From positions 22,017 through 86,016 of the forward strand of contig NZ_JH767531.1 of the NCBI RefSeq assembly GCF_000281085.1: 64,000 nt of DNA. The letters run 5' to 3'. Below, one piece after another: positions 53,708 through 62,754 of the stretch. This stretch comes from Catenovulum agarivorans YM01 (lineage in GTDB: Bacteria; Pseudomonadota; Gammaproteobacteria; Enterobacterales; Alteromonadaceae). Below the pieces are notes generated by a model. The model searched no databases, was not told where the DNA came from, and saw only the letters and a list, made by a program, of their open reading frames with translations. The translations under genes and the position numbers were made by a program. Every line of letters starts with the position of its first letter. Within the stretch, counting starts at the first letter, position 1.

Positions 53708-54397
53708 ATGCCTATGTCTGGCTGCTGTGCAACCGAAGCTAAAAATAACAAAGAACGACAACTACTTTGGATCGTATTAATACTCAATGCAGTGATGTTT
53801 TTTGTGGAGTTTATTGCCGGTTGGATCGCTAATTCAACCTCATTAATGGCCGATTCACTCGACATGCTAGCAGACGCTGTCGTTTATAGTTTGAGCTTAT
53901 ATGCTGTTGGCAAAACCATAGTGCAAAAAGCGCGCTCGGCTTTAGTTAATGGCTATCTACAACTTAGTTTGGGCGTGTTTGTATTGGTACACATTGGCTG
54001 GAAAATTTACACCCAAGCAACACCTGATGAATTCATTATGACTTGGGTTGCTGTATTAGCCTTAGTGGTAAACGTCTGTTGTTTTTTAATTTTGTATCAG
54101 TTTAGACAAGGCGACGTCAACCTGCGTGCCAGTTGGATTTGTTCGCGCAATGATATGCTCGCCAACTGTGGTGTAATTGTTGCGGCTATACTTGTACCAG
54201 TTGTTAATGCTGCTTGGCCAGATTGGTTAATTGCCGCTGTAATTGCTTTAATTGTGATTCGCTCGGCATTACAAATAATTAAAGAAGCCAATAGCCAGCT
54301 ACGCGGTGAACCGGTGAAAACTACATCTTGCTGTGCACCATCAACTAGCTGTGGTGAAACTAAAGCGACAACTAGTTGTTGTGATAGCAAAGACTAA
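53708..54397 (+). CDS. CDF-type cation transporter with Cys-rich ends
   Basis: The 229-residue protein has about six membrane segments and cation diffusion facilitator features (NAVMFFVEFIAGWIANSTSLMADSLDMLADA), with D residues at the expected metal site. It is shorter than most members: the cytoplasmic C-terminal domain is replaced by a short Cys-rich tail (SCCAPSTSCGE and TSCCDSKD), and the N-terminus also has GCC. These cysteines may bind Zn, Cu or another soft metal. The second half resembles CDF but with a divergent helix V (RNDMLANCGVIVAA). It ends 9 bases from astD, convergently. Confidence 0.85.
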   Translation: MPMSGCCATEAKNNKERQLLWIVLILNAVMFFVEFIAGWIANSTSLMADSLDMLADAVVYSLSLYAVGKTIVQKARSALVNGYLQLSLGVFVLVHIGWKIYTQATPDEFIMTWVAVLALVVNVCCFLILYQFRQGDVNLRASWICSRNDMLANCGVIVAAILVPVVNAAWPDWLIAAVIALIVIRSALQIIKEANSQLRGEPVKTTSCCAPSTSCGETKATTSCCDSKD

Positions 54398-54406
54398 TAC
54401 TTGTTA

Positions 54407-55894
54407 CTACAAATAACCCTGCGGCAAATTCGCAGGCAAAATAAGTTGTTTTGCCTGCATACTCGCTACAGGATAAGCACAATAATCCGCCGCATAAAAT
54501 GCACTGGGTCTAGCGTTGCCACTTAAGCCAATGCCACCAAAAGGCGCACTACCACTCGCCCCTGTTGTTGGTAAATTCCAATTCACTATACCTGCTCGGC
54601 TTAATTGTAAAAATTGCTTAAATTTAGCTTTGTCGTTACTCAATAAACCAGCAGACAAACCGTAGCGCGTATTGTTAGCGAGCTCTATCGCATGATTAAA
54701 ATCTTGGTAATATTGCACCTTTAACAGTGGGCCAAAGTCTTCTTCATCAGGCATATTTTCAGGCGAAACTTGGCTAACATCCAACAAGCCTGGCGATAAT
54801 AAACCTGTATCGCGCTCTAAATGCTGCATGCTCAACAAAGCATTCGCTCCCGCGCTGATTAATTTTTGCTGCGACATTAACAGTTGGTTAGCCGCCGCCA
54901 GCGACACCACAGAACCATAAAAACCTGCAGGCTCAGCATCATAATGAGTAACTTTTAGCTGTTTGAGTTTAATAATTAATGCTTCAATGAGTTGCTGGCT
55001 AAAATAAAAACTTTCTGCTGTATTTGCAGGTAATATTAAGCGCCGTGCACAGGTACATCTTTGCCCAGCTGTGATATATGCAGATTGTATAATGTGATAA
55101 ACCGCAGCATTAATATCGACATCAGAATCTACCACTAACGGATTATTGCCGCCCATTTCTAAAGCTAAAACCTTGTACGGATACTCTAAACAAGCACGCT
55201 GAATGGCAATACCGGTTTGTGAGCTGCCAGTAAAAAATACCCCAATAACATCAGGGTGCTGCACTAAACTTTGACTGGTAGTTTTATCCCCTTGTACTAA
55301 ATTAACCACACCTGCGGGCAAACCTGCTTTAATCCACAATCGCAGCATTAAATCAGCGGTTTTGGGAGCTTGTTCGCTTGGTTTAAATACCACTGTGTTG
55401 CCCGCCAACAGTGCTGGCACTATATGGCCATTAGGTAAATGCGCTGGAAAATTAAACGGCCCTAATACAGCACAAACACCGCGTGCTTTGTGGGTTAAAC
55501 TCGCTTGATTTGCCCCAAGCTGCTGACGCTTGCCACCAGTGCGTTGATGGTAAGCTTTTCGCGAAATTTCAATTTTGCCAATTACCGCGGCAACTTCGGT
55601 TTCCGCTTCCCAAATTGGTTTGCCTGTTTCAGATGAAATTGTATGCGCGAGGATAGTTTTGTATTCAGCAACTAATTTGGCGAATTGGCGGCAAATATTT
55701 AAGCGCTGTTTAAACGGCGTTTGCATCCAAGGCATAAGTTGCTGCTTGGCAGCCATAACAGCTTGATGAACTTGCTCAGCGTTGGCGGCACTGCCGTACC
55801 AAACTTGTTGACCTTTAGTTGGGTCTATTTTCTCAAACGCTCTACCATCACCGACAATCCATTGATGGTTAATACAATGCACTTTGTTTTGCAT
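54407..55894 (-). CDS. astD: N-succinylglutamate 5-semialdehyde dehydrogenase AstD
   Basis: The ATG at 55894 follows GGAGGTGG closely and is preferred to an upstream GTG; 495 residues. It is an aldehyde dehydrogenase with GPFNFPAHLPNGH (AstD signature), LALEMGGNNPLV (catalytic Glu) and GQRCTCARR (catalytic Cys). It oxidises succinylglutamate semialdehyde in the arginine succinyltransferase pathway. It follows astA on the same strand, 34 bases apart. astB and astE are not in view, and a matching aminotransferase lies 5 kb away. Confidence 0.95.
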   Translation of the reverse strand: MQNKVHCINHQWIVGDGRAFEKIDPTKGQQVWYGSAANAEQVHQAVMAAKQQLMPWMQTPFKQRLNICRQFAKLVAEYKTILAHTISSETGKPIWEAETEVAAVIGKIEISRKAYHQRTGGKRQQLGANQASLTHKARGVCAVLGPFNFPAHLPNGHIVPALLAGNTVVFKPSEQAPKTADLMLRLWIKAGLPAGVVNLVQGDKTTSQSLVQHPDVIGVFFTGSSQTGIAIQRACLEYPYKVLALEMGGNNPLVVDSDVDINAAVYHIIQSAYITAGQRCTCARRLILPANTAESFYFSQQLIEALIIKLKQLKVTHYDAEPAGFYGSVVSLAAANQLLMSQQKLISAGANALLSMQHLERDTGLLSPGLLDVSQVSPENMPDEEDFGPLLKVQYYQDFNHAIELANNTRYGLSAGLLSNDKAKFKQFLQLSRAGIVNWNLPTTGASGSAPFGGIGLSGNARPSAFYAADYCAYPVASMQAKQLILPANLPQGYL

Positions 55895-55928
55895 ACCACC
55901 TCCGCGATTCACCTCAATCTTGATATGT

Positions 55929-56969
55929 TTACATCAGTAAAATTCTCACCGACTCATCTTGCTCTACATTTAAATTTTTAGCTTGTTTAGCCGTTAACAT
56001 TAGCCGATTGGCTATTTCATCTACCCAACAATCGAGTTTTGCCGCGCGAAATTCACTTACTTTAGTATTGCAAACCAAAGCAGACTTTAGCGGCACAGAC
56101 TCATCATCATTACGGGTACAAATTGCCACCGACAATTTTTGACTGGCTTTGACACTGCGTATTTGTTTTAGCTCAGCCTCAACCGTTGGCCCTGCATCAA
56201 AAATATCAACATAACCTGTGTAGCGAAAACCTTCGCGTTTTAACATAGCAAGCGCAGGCTCAGTATTCGGGTGAACTAGGCCAATTACTTTCCGTGCCTG
56301 TTTGTCTAACAAACAAATATAAATTGGAAAGCGCGGCATTAATTCGGCAATAAAACTTTTTTTGCCTATACCGGTTAAATAATCTGCAGTGGGAAAATCG
56401 AGCTGGAAAAAGTGTTTTTCTAACCAATGCCAAAATGGTGAATGACCTTTATCGTCCGTTACCCCACGCATTTCGGCAAATATTCTGTCATTAAACCTAT
56501 GCCTATTTTCAGCTATAAATAAAAATCTAAACTTGGATAAAATAATGCCAAGGCCAGAGCCACGAGCTTGCTCGGTTAAATACAAACTTCCAACTTCAGT
56601 TGCGCCTGTGTAGTCGTTACACAAGGTTAAAACTTCTTGTGGATTATAAATGCCCAAGGTTGGGGAACTATGCACAACTTTGCTAATTCGGTAATGGTAA
56701 AAAGAGTCGTCTAAACCAACAGCCGATGTAATACCACTGGTGCCGAGTATCTGTTTGGTCGACAAATCTTCCAATACAAACAAATAACTTTGATTTTGTT
56801 GACCAAAATGGTGATCAGCAGGCAACGCCATAGCAGTTATACTATTTTCAATGCGTTGCGTTAACACGGATTTATTATTAGGCAGTGAGGTAAAACCATG
56901 CCCAGATGTTTGTGCTACTGTCACCAATGAGTCTAAATCATCCATGCGAATTGGCCGAATTACCTGCAT
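55929..56969 (-). CDS. astA: Arginine N-succinyltransferase AstA
   Basis: The ATG at 56969 is preceded by GGAGGCGG; 346 residues. The N-terminus VIRPIRMDDLDSLVTVAQTSGHGFTSLP and the later GTSGITSAVGLDDSFYHYR, EVGSLYLTEQARGSGLG and FAEMRGVTDDKGHSPFW are AstA hallmarks. It transfers succinyl-CoA to arginine in the first step of arginine breakdown. It is the first gene of the astA-astD pair and is divergent from the structured leader of rsgA. Confidence 0.95.
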   Translation of the reverse strand: MQVIRPIRMDDLDSLVTVAQTSGHGFTSLPNNKSVLTQRIENSITAMALPADHHFGQQNQSYLFVLEDLSTKQILGTSGITSAVGLDDSFYHYRISKVVHSSPTLGIYNPQEVLTLCNDYTGATEVGSLYLTEQARGSGLGIILSKFRFLFIAENRHRFNDRIFAEMRGVTDDKGHSPFWHWLEKHFFQLDFPTADYLTGIGKKSFIAELMPRFPIYICLLDKQARKVIGLVHPNTEPALAMLKREGFRYTGYVDIFDAGPTVEAELKQIRSVKASQKLSVAICTRNDDESVPLKSALVCNTKVSEFRAAKLDCWVDEIANRLMLTAKQAKNLNVEQDESVRILLM

Positions 56970-57100
56970 AACCGCCTCCAGCAAAAGCTGCTACTCTTTA
57001 TATAATAGTTCAGATTATTAAAGTCATAATGTTTATCACTAAGCAATAAAGGTATAAACTGGCATTGTTTACGGTATTTAATACAACTAAGGAGAAATTG

Positions 57101-57142
57101 ATGATTGTAATTCACACCCACCCGGTAAAAGCTCAGAACTAA
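57101..57142 (+). CDS. Putative 13-residue leader peptide ORF
   Basis: A perfect AAGGAG ribosome site (57089-57094) sits six bases before an ATG that opens MIVIHTHPVKAQN and stops at TAA. The stop codon and last two codons lie within an 8-bp inverted repeat (AGAACTAA, 57135-57142, with TTAGTTCT, 57156-57163). The HTHP stretch may be a regulatory or stalling element. I do not recognise the peptide. Translation is predicted, not shown. Confidence 0.45.
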   Translation: MIVIHTHPVKAQN

Positions 57143-57256
57143 AAAATTTACCTCGTTAGTTCTAACCTTTCCAAGCTCTTTACCCGGTGAAAATTATCTA
57201 CCGGGAGTCATGATATTCATTACTCCTGCTTTCTTGCATAACAGCAATGTGCTGTT
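57120..57256 (+). promoter_or_regulatory. Structured, possibly attenuating leader of rsgA
   Basis: CCCGGT occurs at 57121-57126 and 57183-57188; either can pair with ACCGGG at 57200-57205, so two hairpins exclude each other. AGCTC also recurs beside both copies. A separate 8-bp hairpin (57135-57163) and a hairpin with AACAGCA/TGCTGTT arms (57240-57246, 57250-57256) followed by few T complete the leader. A second ORF (57210-57350, 46 codons, GGGAG upstream) overlaps the rsgA start in another frame. The layout suggests translation-dependent control. Confidence 0.45.
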
Positions 57257-57273
57257 TTGGTTAGAGAAAAATA

Positions 57274-58317
57274 ATGAATACAAATATTTCTTTGCAACAA
57301 CTAGGTTGGCAATCGTTTTATCAACAACAACTTTCTTTAGACGAGTTTGAAAACCTACAGTGTGGGCGAATTGTTGCTCATCATAGAAGTGAATATATTG
57401 TTCAACTTGAACAGCAACAAATAAAACTGCCGATTACCGCAAGCTTACCAATAATGACAGCCGGAGATTGGCTGCTGCTAACGGCTGAGTATAGTTTCAG
57501 CAGATTATTAGAACGCAAATCGCTTATCAGCCGTAAAGCTGCGGGAACTAAGGTTAATGAGCAATTTATTGCTGCCAATATTGATAGCTTGTTTATTGTT
57601 AGTTCACTGAATCAAGATTTTAATTTGAGCCGCATAGAGCGTTACTTGGCACTTGCGCATCAAGCACAAATCACCCCAGTGATAATATTAACTAAATTGG
57701 ATTTATGTGACGATGCAGCGCCATTAATTGCTCAAGTTCAAGCTCTAGAGCCTTATTTAGCCGTAGAGGCAGTTAATGGTTTAGATTCTGCTAGTTGTTC
57801 AGCACTGCAAGCATACTGCCGCTTAGGCAATACAGTTTCTGTTGTTGGTTCATCAGGGGTTGGTAAGTCTAGCTTGATTAACACCTTATTGGGTGAATCA
57901 ACTCAAGCGACGGCTGGCATTCGAGAAGACGATGCAAAAGGTCGACACACAACAACTGCTCGTTCAATTCATTTTATGCCATCGGGAGCTATATTGCTCG
58001 ACACACCAGGCATGCGTGAATTGCAGTTGCCAGCGTGTGAAGCCGGAGTAAAACAAACCTTTGCTGATATTGAAGAATTTGCACAGCAGTGTCGATTTAG
58101 CAATTGCCAACATGAAAATGAACCTGGCTGCGCTGTTGTTAAAGCAATAAACCAAGGTGATTTAGATACACGGCGCTTGGAAAACTATCGAAAGTTATTG
58201 CGCGAACAAGCGCACAATGCAGATAGTTTGCAGCAAAAACGCGCTAAAGATAAAGCCTTGAGTAAAATGTATCGACAGGTGCAAACTGGCGCCCGCCAGC
58301 AGAAAAAAGGTTTTTAA
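57274..58317 (+). CDS. rsgA: Ribosome small subunit-dependent GTPase RsgA
   Basis: The 347-residue protein has the circularly permuted GTPase order: OB-fold, G4 TKLD (about 140-143), G1 GSSGVGKSS (192-200), G2 GRHTTT, G3 DTPGM and a C-terminal zinc site C273, C278, H280, C286. It assists late maturation of the 30S subunit. Its sequence ([12 protein letters not shown]; no long basic N-terminus) resembles a paralogue class distinct from E. coli RsgA, so a second copy may exist elsewhere. A structured leader with a tiny ORF precedes it. AGAG lies before the ATG. Confidence 0.92.
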   Translation: MNTNISLQQLGWQSFYQQQLSLDEFENLQCGRIVAHHRSEYIVQLEQQQIKLPITASLPIMTAGDWLLLTAEYSFSRLLERKSLISRKAAGTKVNEQFIAANIDSLFIVSSLNQDFNLSRIERYLALAHQAQITPVIILTKLDLCDDAAPLIAQVQALEPYLAVEAVNGLDSASCSALQAYCRLGNTVSVVGSSGVGKSSLINTLLGESTQATAGIREDDAKGRHTTTARSIHFMPSGAILLDTPGMRELQLPACEAGVKQTFADIEEFAQQCRFSNCQHENEPGCAVVKAINQGDLDTRRLENYRKLLREQAHNADSLQQKRAKDKALSKMYRQVQTGARQQKKGF

Positions 58318-58325
58318 ATTTTATA

Positions 58326-58345
58326 GCGGGGCTTTGAACCCCCGC
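58326..58345 (+). terminator. Rho-independent terminator of rsgA
   Basis: GCGGGG (58326-58331) pairs with CCCCGC (58340-58345) around an 8-base loop and is followed by GCTTTTT, 9 bases after the rsgA stop codon. Confidence 0.85.
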
Positions 58346-58368
58346 GCTTTTTAACAGCTTAGGACACC

Positions 58369-58671
58369 TTAGTTGGTTAATTTGATTTCTTCTAGTTGTC
58401 CAGATTCAAACGAAAAAATTAACTTCTTATGTGCTGGATATAGCTTAGCGTTATAAACCAGTAACTCCTTTTTATTCTGGCTGTCTCCCGAAATGACCTC
58501 GGTATGCAAAGGCTCGCCGCATTTAGCTATTACGTCCCATTTAGAATCACCAATGCGAACAAAATCTTGCCCGCACCCGTGTGCTCTGATTGTTTTTGCT
58601 TGAGCTTGGTGCGATGCTGATAAAAACGGCATAAATACGATAGCGATAAATGCAAATTGTTTGATCTTCAT
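58369..58671 (-). CDS. DUF2845 family periplasmic protein
   Basis: The 100-residue product has a signal peptide (cleavage near AQA) and the DUF2845 pattern: a GDSKWDVIAKCGEPLHTEV segment like the SmpA/OmlA fold, with a second Cys (GCGQDF) that could form a disulfide. It is the last gene of a short minus-strand run with a murein endopeptidase-like and a hydrolase gene. Function unknown. Confidence 0.8.
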   Translation of the reverse strand: MKIKQFAFIAIVFMPFLSASHQAQAKTIRAHGCGQDFVRIGDSKWDVIAKCGEPLHTEVISGDSQNKKELLVYNAKLYPAHKKLIFSFESGQLEEIKLTN

Positions 58672-58709
58672 ATCAGTTCCTTATGTGTATAAGATAAGAA
58701 TAAGTTGGC

Positions 58710-59381
58710 TCACGACTCGCATTTAACTGCAAAGTCGACATGATAATGCTCGTCATGGCGAACCCATGAAGGTTTTGTCGAAAATTGTATATGAGTTTTC
58801 AGGTAGTCGCCGTACTTAGTTTTAAATAAGTTAGCTTGCAGCTTGGGGTCGAAGATAACGCGCCAAATATCTACAGCGCGTTTTTTCGATTCTTTGTGTA
58901 GTTCTACAATGTGTGCAGCTAACGCGACATAATCAATTTCGTAATTCGCATAAAAACCGTCTGGGCTGAATTCGATGTTGTACCCAAATTTATTGAATGG
59001 ATGCGTAGGTAAATGCACAGACTCTTTGTTGTTATTCAAAACTGGCGTCATAAAGTCGACAGACAAACCATTCTGATGTGTTTTGTGTGGTCTAAATTTA
59101 CCACCATCAGCAAAACCTGTTTCTGCATACTTGAATACTTTCTCTGGCTCTAATTTTTCTAAATTTTTATAAGCATTAACCACTATATCGTAAACCGTTG
59201 AATGCACATGTGTTCGGCCAGCTAAACGAGCTATATCACTGTAAACAATAAAATTGTTGCCACTTCGTGGTAGCTGCACACCAGCTTTTAAACTGCCATT
59301 AGCTGTGGTTCCAAAACATACGCTCTGCTTAGCGTGAACCGGCAACACTAACCATAACAACATTGCTATTGCGTATTTCAT
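58710..59381 (-). CDS. mepA: Penicillin-insensitive murein endopeptidase-like (M74) protein
   Basis: The ATG at 59381 overlaps the upstream stop (ATGA) and is preceded by AGAGAGA; 223 residues with a signal peptide (cleavage near HA). It matches the LAS-type zinc peptidase MepA: CFGTTANGSLKAGVQLP opening, HQNGLSVD (ligands H102 and D109) and a C-terminal HDEHYHVDF (H212, H214). It would cut D-Ala-meso-DAP cross-links in peptidoglycan in the periplasm. It is translationally coupled to an alpha/beta hydrolase gene. Confidence 0.85.
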   Translation of the reverse strand: MKYAIAMLLWLVLPVHAKQSVCFGTTANGSLKAGVQLPRSGNNFIVYSDIARLAGRTHVHSTVYDIVVNAYKNLEKLEPEKVFKYAETGFADGGKFRPHKTHQNGLSVDFMTPVLNNNKESVHLPTHPFNKFGYNIEFSPDGFYANYEIDYVALAAHIVELHKESKKRAVDIWRVIFDPKLQANLFKTKYGDYLKTHIQFSTKPSWVRHDEHYHVDFAVKCES

Positions 59382-60055
59382 TTGAATCTCTCTATAACAG
59401 TCAACAAAACCTCTGCACATCCAACCGGGTTAGATTGAACAATAAAGTGACCACCCGCTAAGTTAATGATTTCAATATTACTACAGTGCGCTGTTAGTTT
59501 AGCCACTGCTCGCTTTGAAACCAAAAAGTCGCGGCTGGGTTGAATATAAGTGCACGGAATATCTATGTTGTCGTCTGGCATAGGTAAATTTGCCATATTT
59601 CGAATTCGTTCTTTTAAAACAGCTTCACTGGTGGTTTGTAATGAACTAGCCAGTAATTTAAATGCATTCGCTCCAGCTCTATTGGCAAAACACATGTGAT
59701 TCAGTATTTTTTGCGGAGCCAATCTTAAAATTTGGTTTAAAGGCATGGCAGCTGCAATTTTCACTAATGGATGTGGCCGCGTGATAAAGCTAGCAGCAAA
59801 AACGATATGAACAATATTATTGGGTTTTATATTTGTGACTAGTTTTGCCAAATAACCTGAGTAAGACTCAGCAAACAAAACTAGCTTTTCATTACCTAGT
59901 GAATCCGCAATAAGTTGCGCTTGGGCAGCGTAGTTTTGGTTACCACTTTGTTCAAGCGCTATAACTTGATACGAACACTTACCATCAATCAAATTTAGCA
60001 AGGCCTCATACATCAGGCCAGAGCCATCCATACCAGGCAAAAAAATAACTCGCAT
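59378..60055 (-). CDS. Small alpha/beta hydrolase
   Basis: The 225-residue protein shows an alpha/beta-hydrolase start (VIFLPGMDGSG, oxyanion loop), a nucleophile elbow LFAESYSGYLA with Ser near residue 64 and a C-terminal GGHFIVQSNP with the catalytic His. No signal peptide is visible, so it is probably cytoplasmic. Substrate unknown. Its stop overlaps the start of the endopeptidase gene, and a VIT1-type gene lies 11 bases upstream, so the set may be one transcript. Confidence 0.85.
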   Translation of the reverse strand: MRVIFLPGMDGSGLMYEALLNLIDGKCSYQVIALEQSGNQNYAAQAQLIADSLGNEKLVLFAESYSGYLAKLVTNIKPNNIVHIVFAASFITRPHPLVKIAAAMPLNQILRLAPQKILNHMCFANRAGANAFKLLASSLQTTSEAVLKERIRNMANLPMPDDNIDIPCTYIQPSRDFLVSKRAVAKLTAHCSNIEIINLAGGHFIVQSNPVGCAEVLLTVIERFK

Positions 60056-60066
60056 AACGTCCCTAA

Positions 60067-60768
60067 TTAAACTACTACCTCAAATAATTGCCCAACAGCA
60101 GCGGTACAAGCCATGGCAATTGCTCCCCAAAAAGCGACACGAAACGCGCCTATTTTAATAGGTGCGCCACCAACATAAGCGGCAAGCATGCCAAGCACGG
60201 CTAAAAATAATACAGAACTTGTAGCAACACTGGTTATTAACCAAGACAAAGGCACCAGCCATGCCATTAACAGTGGTAAAAAAGCCCCAACCGAAAAGGT
60301 AATTGCTGAATAGGCTGCTGCGGCAAATGGCTGGGCACTAGAGATTTCTGATATGCCAATATCATCTCGTGCATGTGCGCCGAGTGCGTCATGCTCCATT
60401 AATTGCCGAGCAACTTTTTTTGCAAGGTCAAACTCAACGCCGCGCTCTTGATAAATTTTTGCAAGCTCTAACACTTCAAGCTCGTAATTTTCTTCTAATG
60501 ATTGTTTTTCTATTGCTAAGTCAGCACGCTCAATATCTGACTGAGAACTAACCGAAACATATTCACCCGCCGCCATAGATAAAGCACCAGCAACTAAACC
60601 AGCGACACCCGCGAGCATAATATTTTCAATACTAGAGCCTGCTGCTGCGACACCTATAATCAAACTTGCGTTTGAAACGATACCATCATTTGCGCCCATA
60701 ACTGCCGCGCGCAACCAGCCTGATCTATGCGACCTATGTTCTTCTTCGTGTGGAATGTAGTTCGTCAT
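60067..60768 (-). CDS. VIT1/CCC1 family metal transporter
   Basis: The 233-residue membrane protein has the family pattern: SHRSGWLRAAVMGANDGIVSNASLIIGVAAAG, GLVAGALSMAAGEYVSVSSQSDIERADLA and a cytoplasmic helical insertion with acidic metal-binding residues (EENYELEVLELAKIYQERGVE), then three C-terminal membrane segments. Relatives move iron or manganese. It heads a minus-strand gene run. Direction and cargo in bacteria are not settled. Confidence 0.93.
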   Translation of the reverse strand: MTNYIPHEEEHRSHRSGWLRAAVMGANDGIVSNASLIIGVAAAGSSIENIMLAGVAGLVAGALSMAAGEYVSVSSQSDIERADLAIEKQSLEENYELEVLELAKIYQERGVEFDLAKKVARQLMEHDALGAHARDDIGISEISSAQPFAAAAYSAITFSVGAFLPLLMAWLVPLSWLITSVATSSVLFLAVLGMLAAYVGGAPIKIGAFRVAFWGAIAMACTAAVGQLFEVVV

Positions 60769-61163
60769 TCAGTATCCATTATAGGGTTGGAATTACCGCT
60801 CGTTATATAAGAGTTATAGCAGACATCTGCCGCTAAGTGCTACAAAATTAGCTTGCGCTCCCACGTATCCATTCTGATTTTAAGCGTAAATAAACTAATC
60901 AATAACTTTGGAAAGTTGCATACAGCTGGATTGTTGCATCCTTTGATTAGGGCAACGCGGTAGTTGGATGATTGAGGTGGGGGGAATCCGCAATCAAACA
61001 AGCATAATTTTCGCAAAAATGCTGTAAATACAATCCCTGTACGCTCGCAAACGTCGTCCCAGACGTTTGAAGTTTTGCTCTAAATTATCGCTCGCTTGCT
61101 TGCCGATTATCGGGCTGTGGGAGCAACGCAGATTACGCTTAAGTGCTTGCTGATTTTTTAAAC
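60769..61163. repeat. 395-base gene-free region with inverted ends, possible small repeat element
   Basis: No coding gene is evident. GCTCCCAC (60857-60864) and GTGGGAGC (61117-61124) are inverted copies bounding 268 bases. Inside, AAACGTC (61049-61055) and GACGTTT (61062-61068) form a hairpin within a GC-richer stretch unlike the flanks. This could be a miniature element or intergenic repeat; other copies would be needed to say so. Confidence 0.35.
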
Positions 61164-62384
61164 CTAATCGCCAGCAACAACTCGTGCTACTGCTTTATCA
61201 AAACGTTTAAAACCTTCTTCAATGTCTTGTTCTTCAACAATTAAAGACGGCGCAAAACGCACAACATTTGGGCCTGCAACTAAACACATAAAACCTTGTT
61301 CGATAGAAGCTGCAATAAACTCTTTCGCACGACCTTCGTGCTCTTTATTCATTACCGCACCTAACAACAAGCCTTGACCACGAATGGTTGAAAATACATT
61401 ATATTTTTCATTAATTTGCTCAAGCTTTTCACGGAACATAGCTTCACGCTTTGCAATACCCGCTAAAACTTCAGGCGAATTAATAATATCAAATGCCGCT
61501 TCAGCTACCGCACAAGCTAAGGGGTTACCGCCATAAGTTGTGCCGTGTGTGCCAAATTTTAAATGCTCAGCAATATGGTTTTTAGTTAAAATTGCGCCAA
61601 TTGGGAAACCACCACCTAATGATTTAGCGGTTGATAAAATATCTGGTTCAACCCCATAAGACTGGTACATATATAAATAACCAGTACGACCAAAACCAGT
61701 TTGCACTTCGTCTAAAATCATTAATGCGTTGTGTTTGTCACATAAAGCACGTACACCTTGCATAAACTCAGGTGTTGCTGGCATTACCCCACCTTCACCT
61801 TGCATAGGCTCTAAAATAACCGCACAAGTTTTGTCAGAAATTAACGCTTCAAGTGAGGCTAAATCATTATAATCCGCATGGTCAATTGCACCCGGTTTAG
61901 GGCCAAAACCATTTGAATAAATTTCTTGCCCACCCGCAGTAACGGTAAAGAAAGTACGGCCGTGGAAAGATTGTTTGAACGAGATAATTTGGTCTTTTTC
62001 TTCACCATATACTTCAAGTGCATAACGACGCGCTAGTTTTAATGCTGCTTCATTTGCTTCAGCACCTGAATTACAGAAAAATACTTTATCAGCAAAAGTG
62101 GCATCCACTAACTTAGTGGCTAAACGCAATGCTGGCTCGTTGGTCCAAACATTACTTACATGCCATAATTTTTGACCTTGCTCTTGTAAAGCTTGTATTA
62201 AGGCTGGATGACAATGACCCAAACAGTTCACCGCTATACCACCTGCAAAATCAATATACTCGCGACCGTCTTGGTCCCACACATGCGAACCATCGCCACG
62301 TACAGGAACCATATTTTGTGGGGCATAGTTTGGTAACATCACTTCGTCAAAAGTAGCTCGATTGACCTGAAGCTGATCAGTCAT
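61164..62384 (-). CDS. argD: Acetylornithine/succinylornithine aminotransferase
   Basis: The 406-residue class III PLP aminotransferase has [19 protein letters not shown], the PLP-side D in [15 protein letters not shown] and the lysine [14 protein letters not shown]. It acts in arginine biosynthesis (N-acetylornithine) and, in many gammaproteobacteria, also in the succinyltransferase breakdown pathway as AstC. Sequence does not separate the two roles. Its distance of about 5 kb from astA/astD on the same strand suggests a dual-function enzyme. Weak ARG-box-like TGAAT motifs lie upstream. Confidence 0.93.
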   Translation of the reverse strand: MTDQLQVNRATFDEVMLPNYAPQNMVPVRGDGSHVWDQDGREYIDFAGGIAVNCLGHCHPALIQALQEQGQKLWHVSNVWTNEPALRLATKLVDATFADKVFFCNSGAEANEAALKLARRYALEVYGEEKDQIISFKQSFHGRTFFTVTAGGQEIYSNGFGPKPGAIDHADYNDLASLEALISDKTCAVILEPMQGEGGVMPATPEFMQGVRALCDKHNALMILDEVQTGFGRTGYLYMYQSYGVEPDILSTAKSLGGGFPIGAILTKNHIAEHLKFGTHGTTYGGNPLACAVAEAAFDIINSPEVLAGIAKREAMFREKLEQINEKYNVFSTIRGQGLLLGAVMNKEHEGRAKEFIAASIEQGFMCLVAGPNVVRFAPSLIVEEQDIEEGFKRFDKAVARVVAGD

Positions 62385-62754
62385 TGAAATTCTCCATTGA
62401 ATAATTTTCTTATAAGTATAGTGGCAATAATATTAGCCACAACCGTAAATTCATTGAATTAGAATTAAATTTTGTTTGCCATCAACTTAGCTTTAGTAAC
62501 GATGCACGACAGCTACAAAACCGCTGCTGGCACGAACTTAACTTTATGTCGAAGCTTTGGAAATAATATACGAGATAAAAACGGCAAGAGAAAGATAATT
62601 ATTCTTTAATTTTGAATCTTTATGCATAATTGAATTTTCGACATTTTATAATGCTAAAGAGTGCTACTTTCCATCAGCAAATCACCTTTGCCCCTTCACC
62701 TCGCCCTGATATTTGATTAAACTTGCCGCAACATAAAACGATTAGTTCAAGTGA
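62385..62754. other. 370-base divergent region between argD and mfd
   Basis: This AT-rich region must hold both promoters. TGAATTAGAATTAA (62455-62468) and TGAATCTTTATGCA (62613-62626) resemble ArgR boxes with one mismatch each, but the spacing is not the usual tandem. I see no gene or RNA. Confidence 0.35.

Noticed and set aside
54418-54436. CCTGCG/CGCAGG hairpin at the end of astD as a terminator
   Set aside because: The stem is short, lies inside coding sequence and has no T run on either side.
57210-57350. 46-codon frame overlapping the start of rsgA as an independent protein gene
   Set aside because: The second half is a shifted reading of rsgA and no family is recognisable; I keep it only as a possible regulatory ORF in the leader.
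62455-62640. ArgR operator for argD
   Set aside because: Individual TGAAT-type half boxes are present, but the tandem spacing of known ARG boxes is not met; it is noted only as weak similarity.
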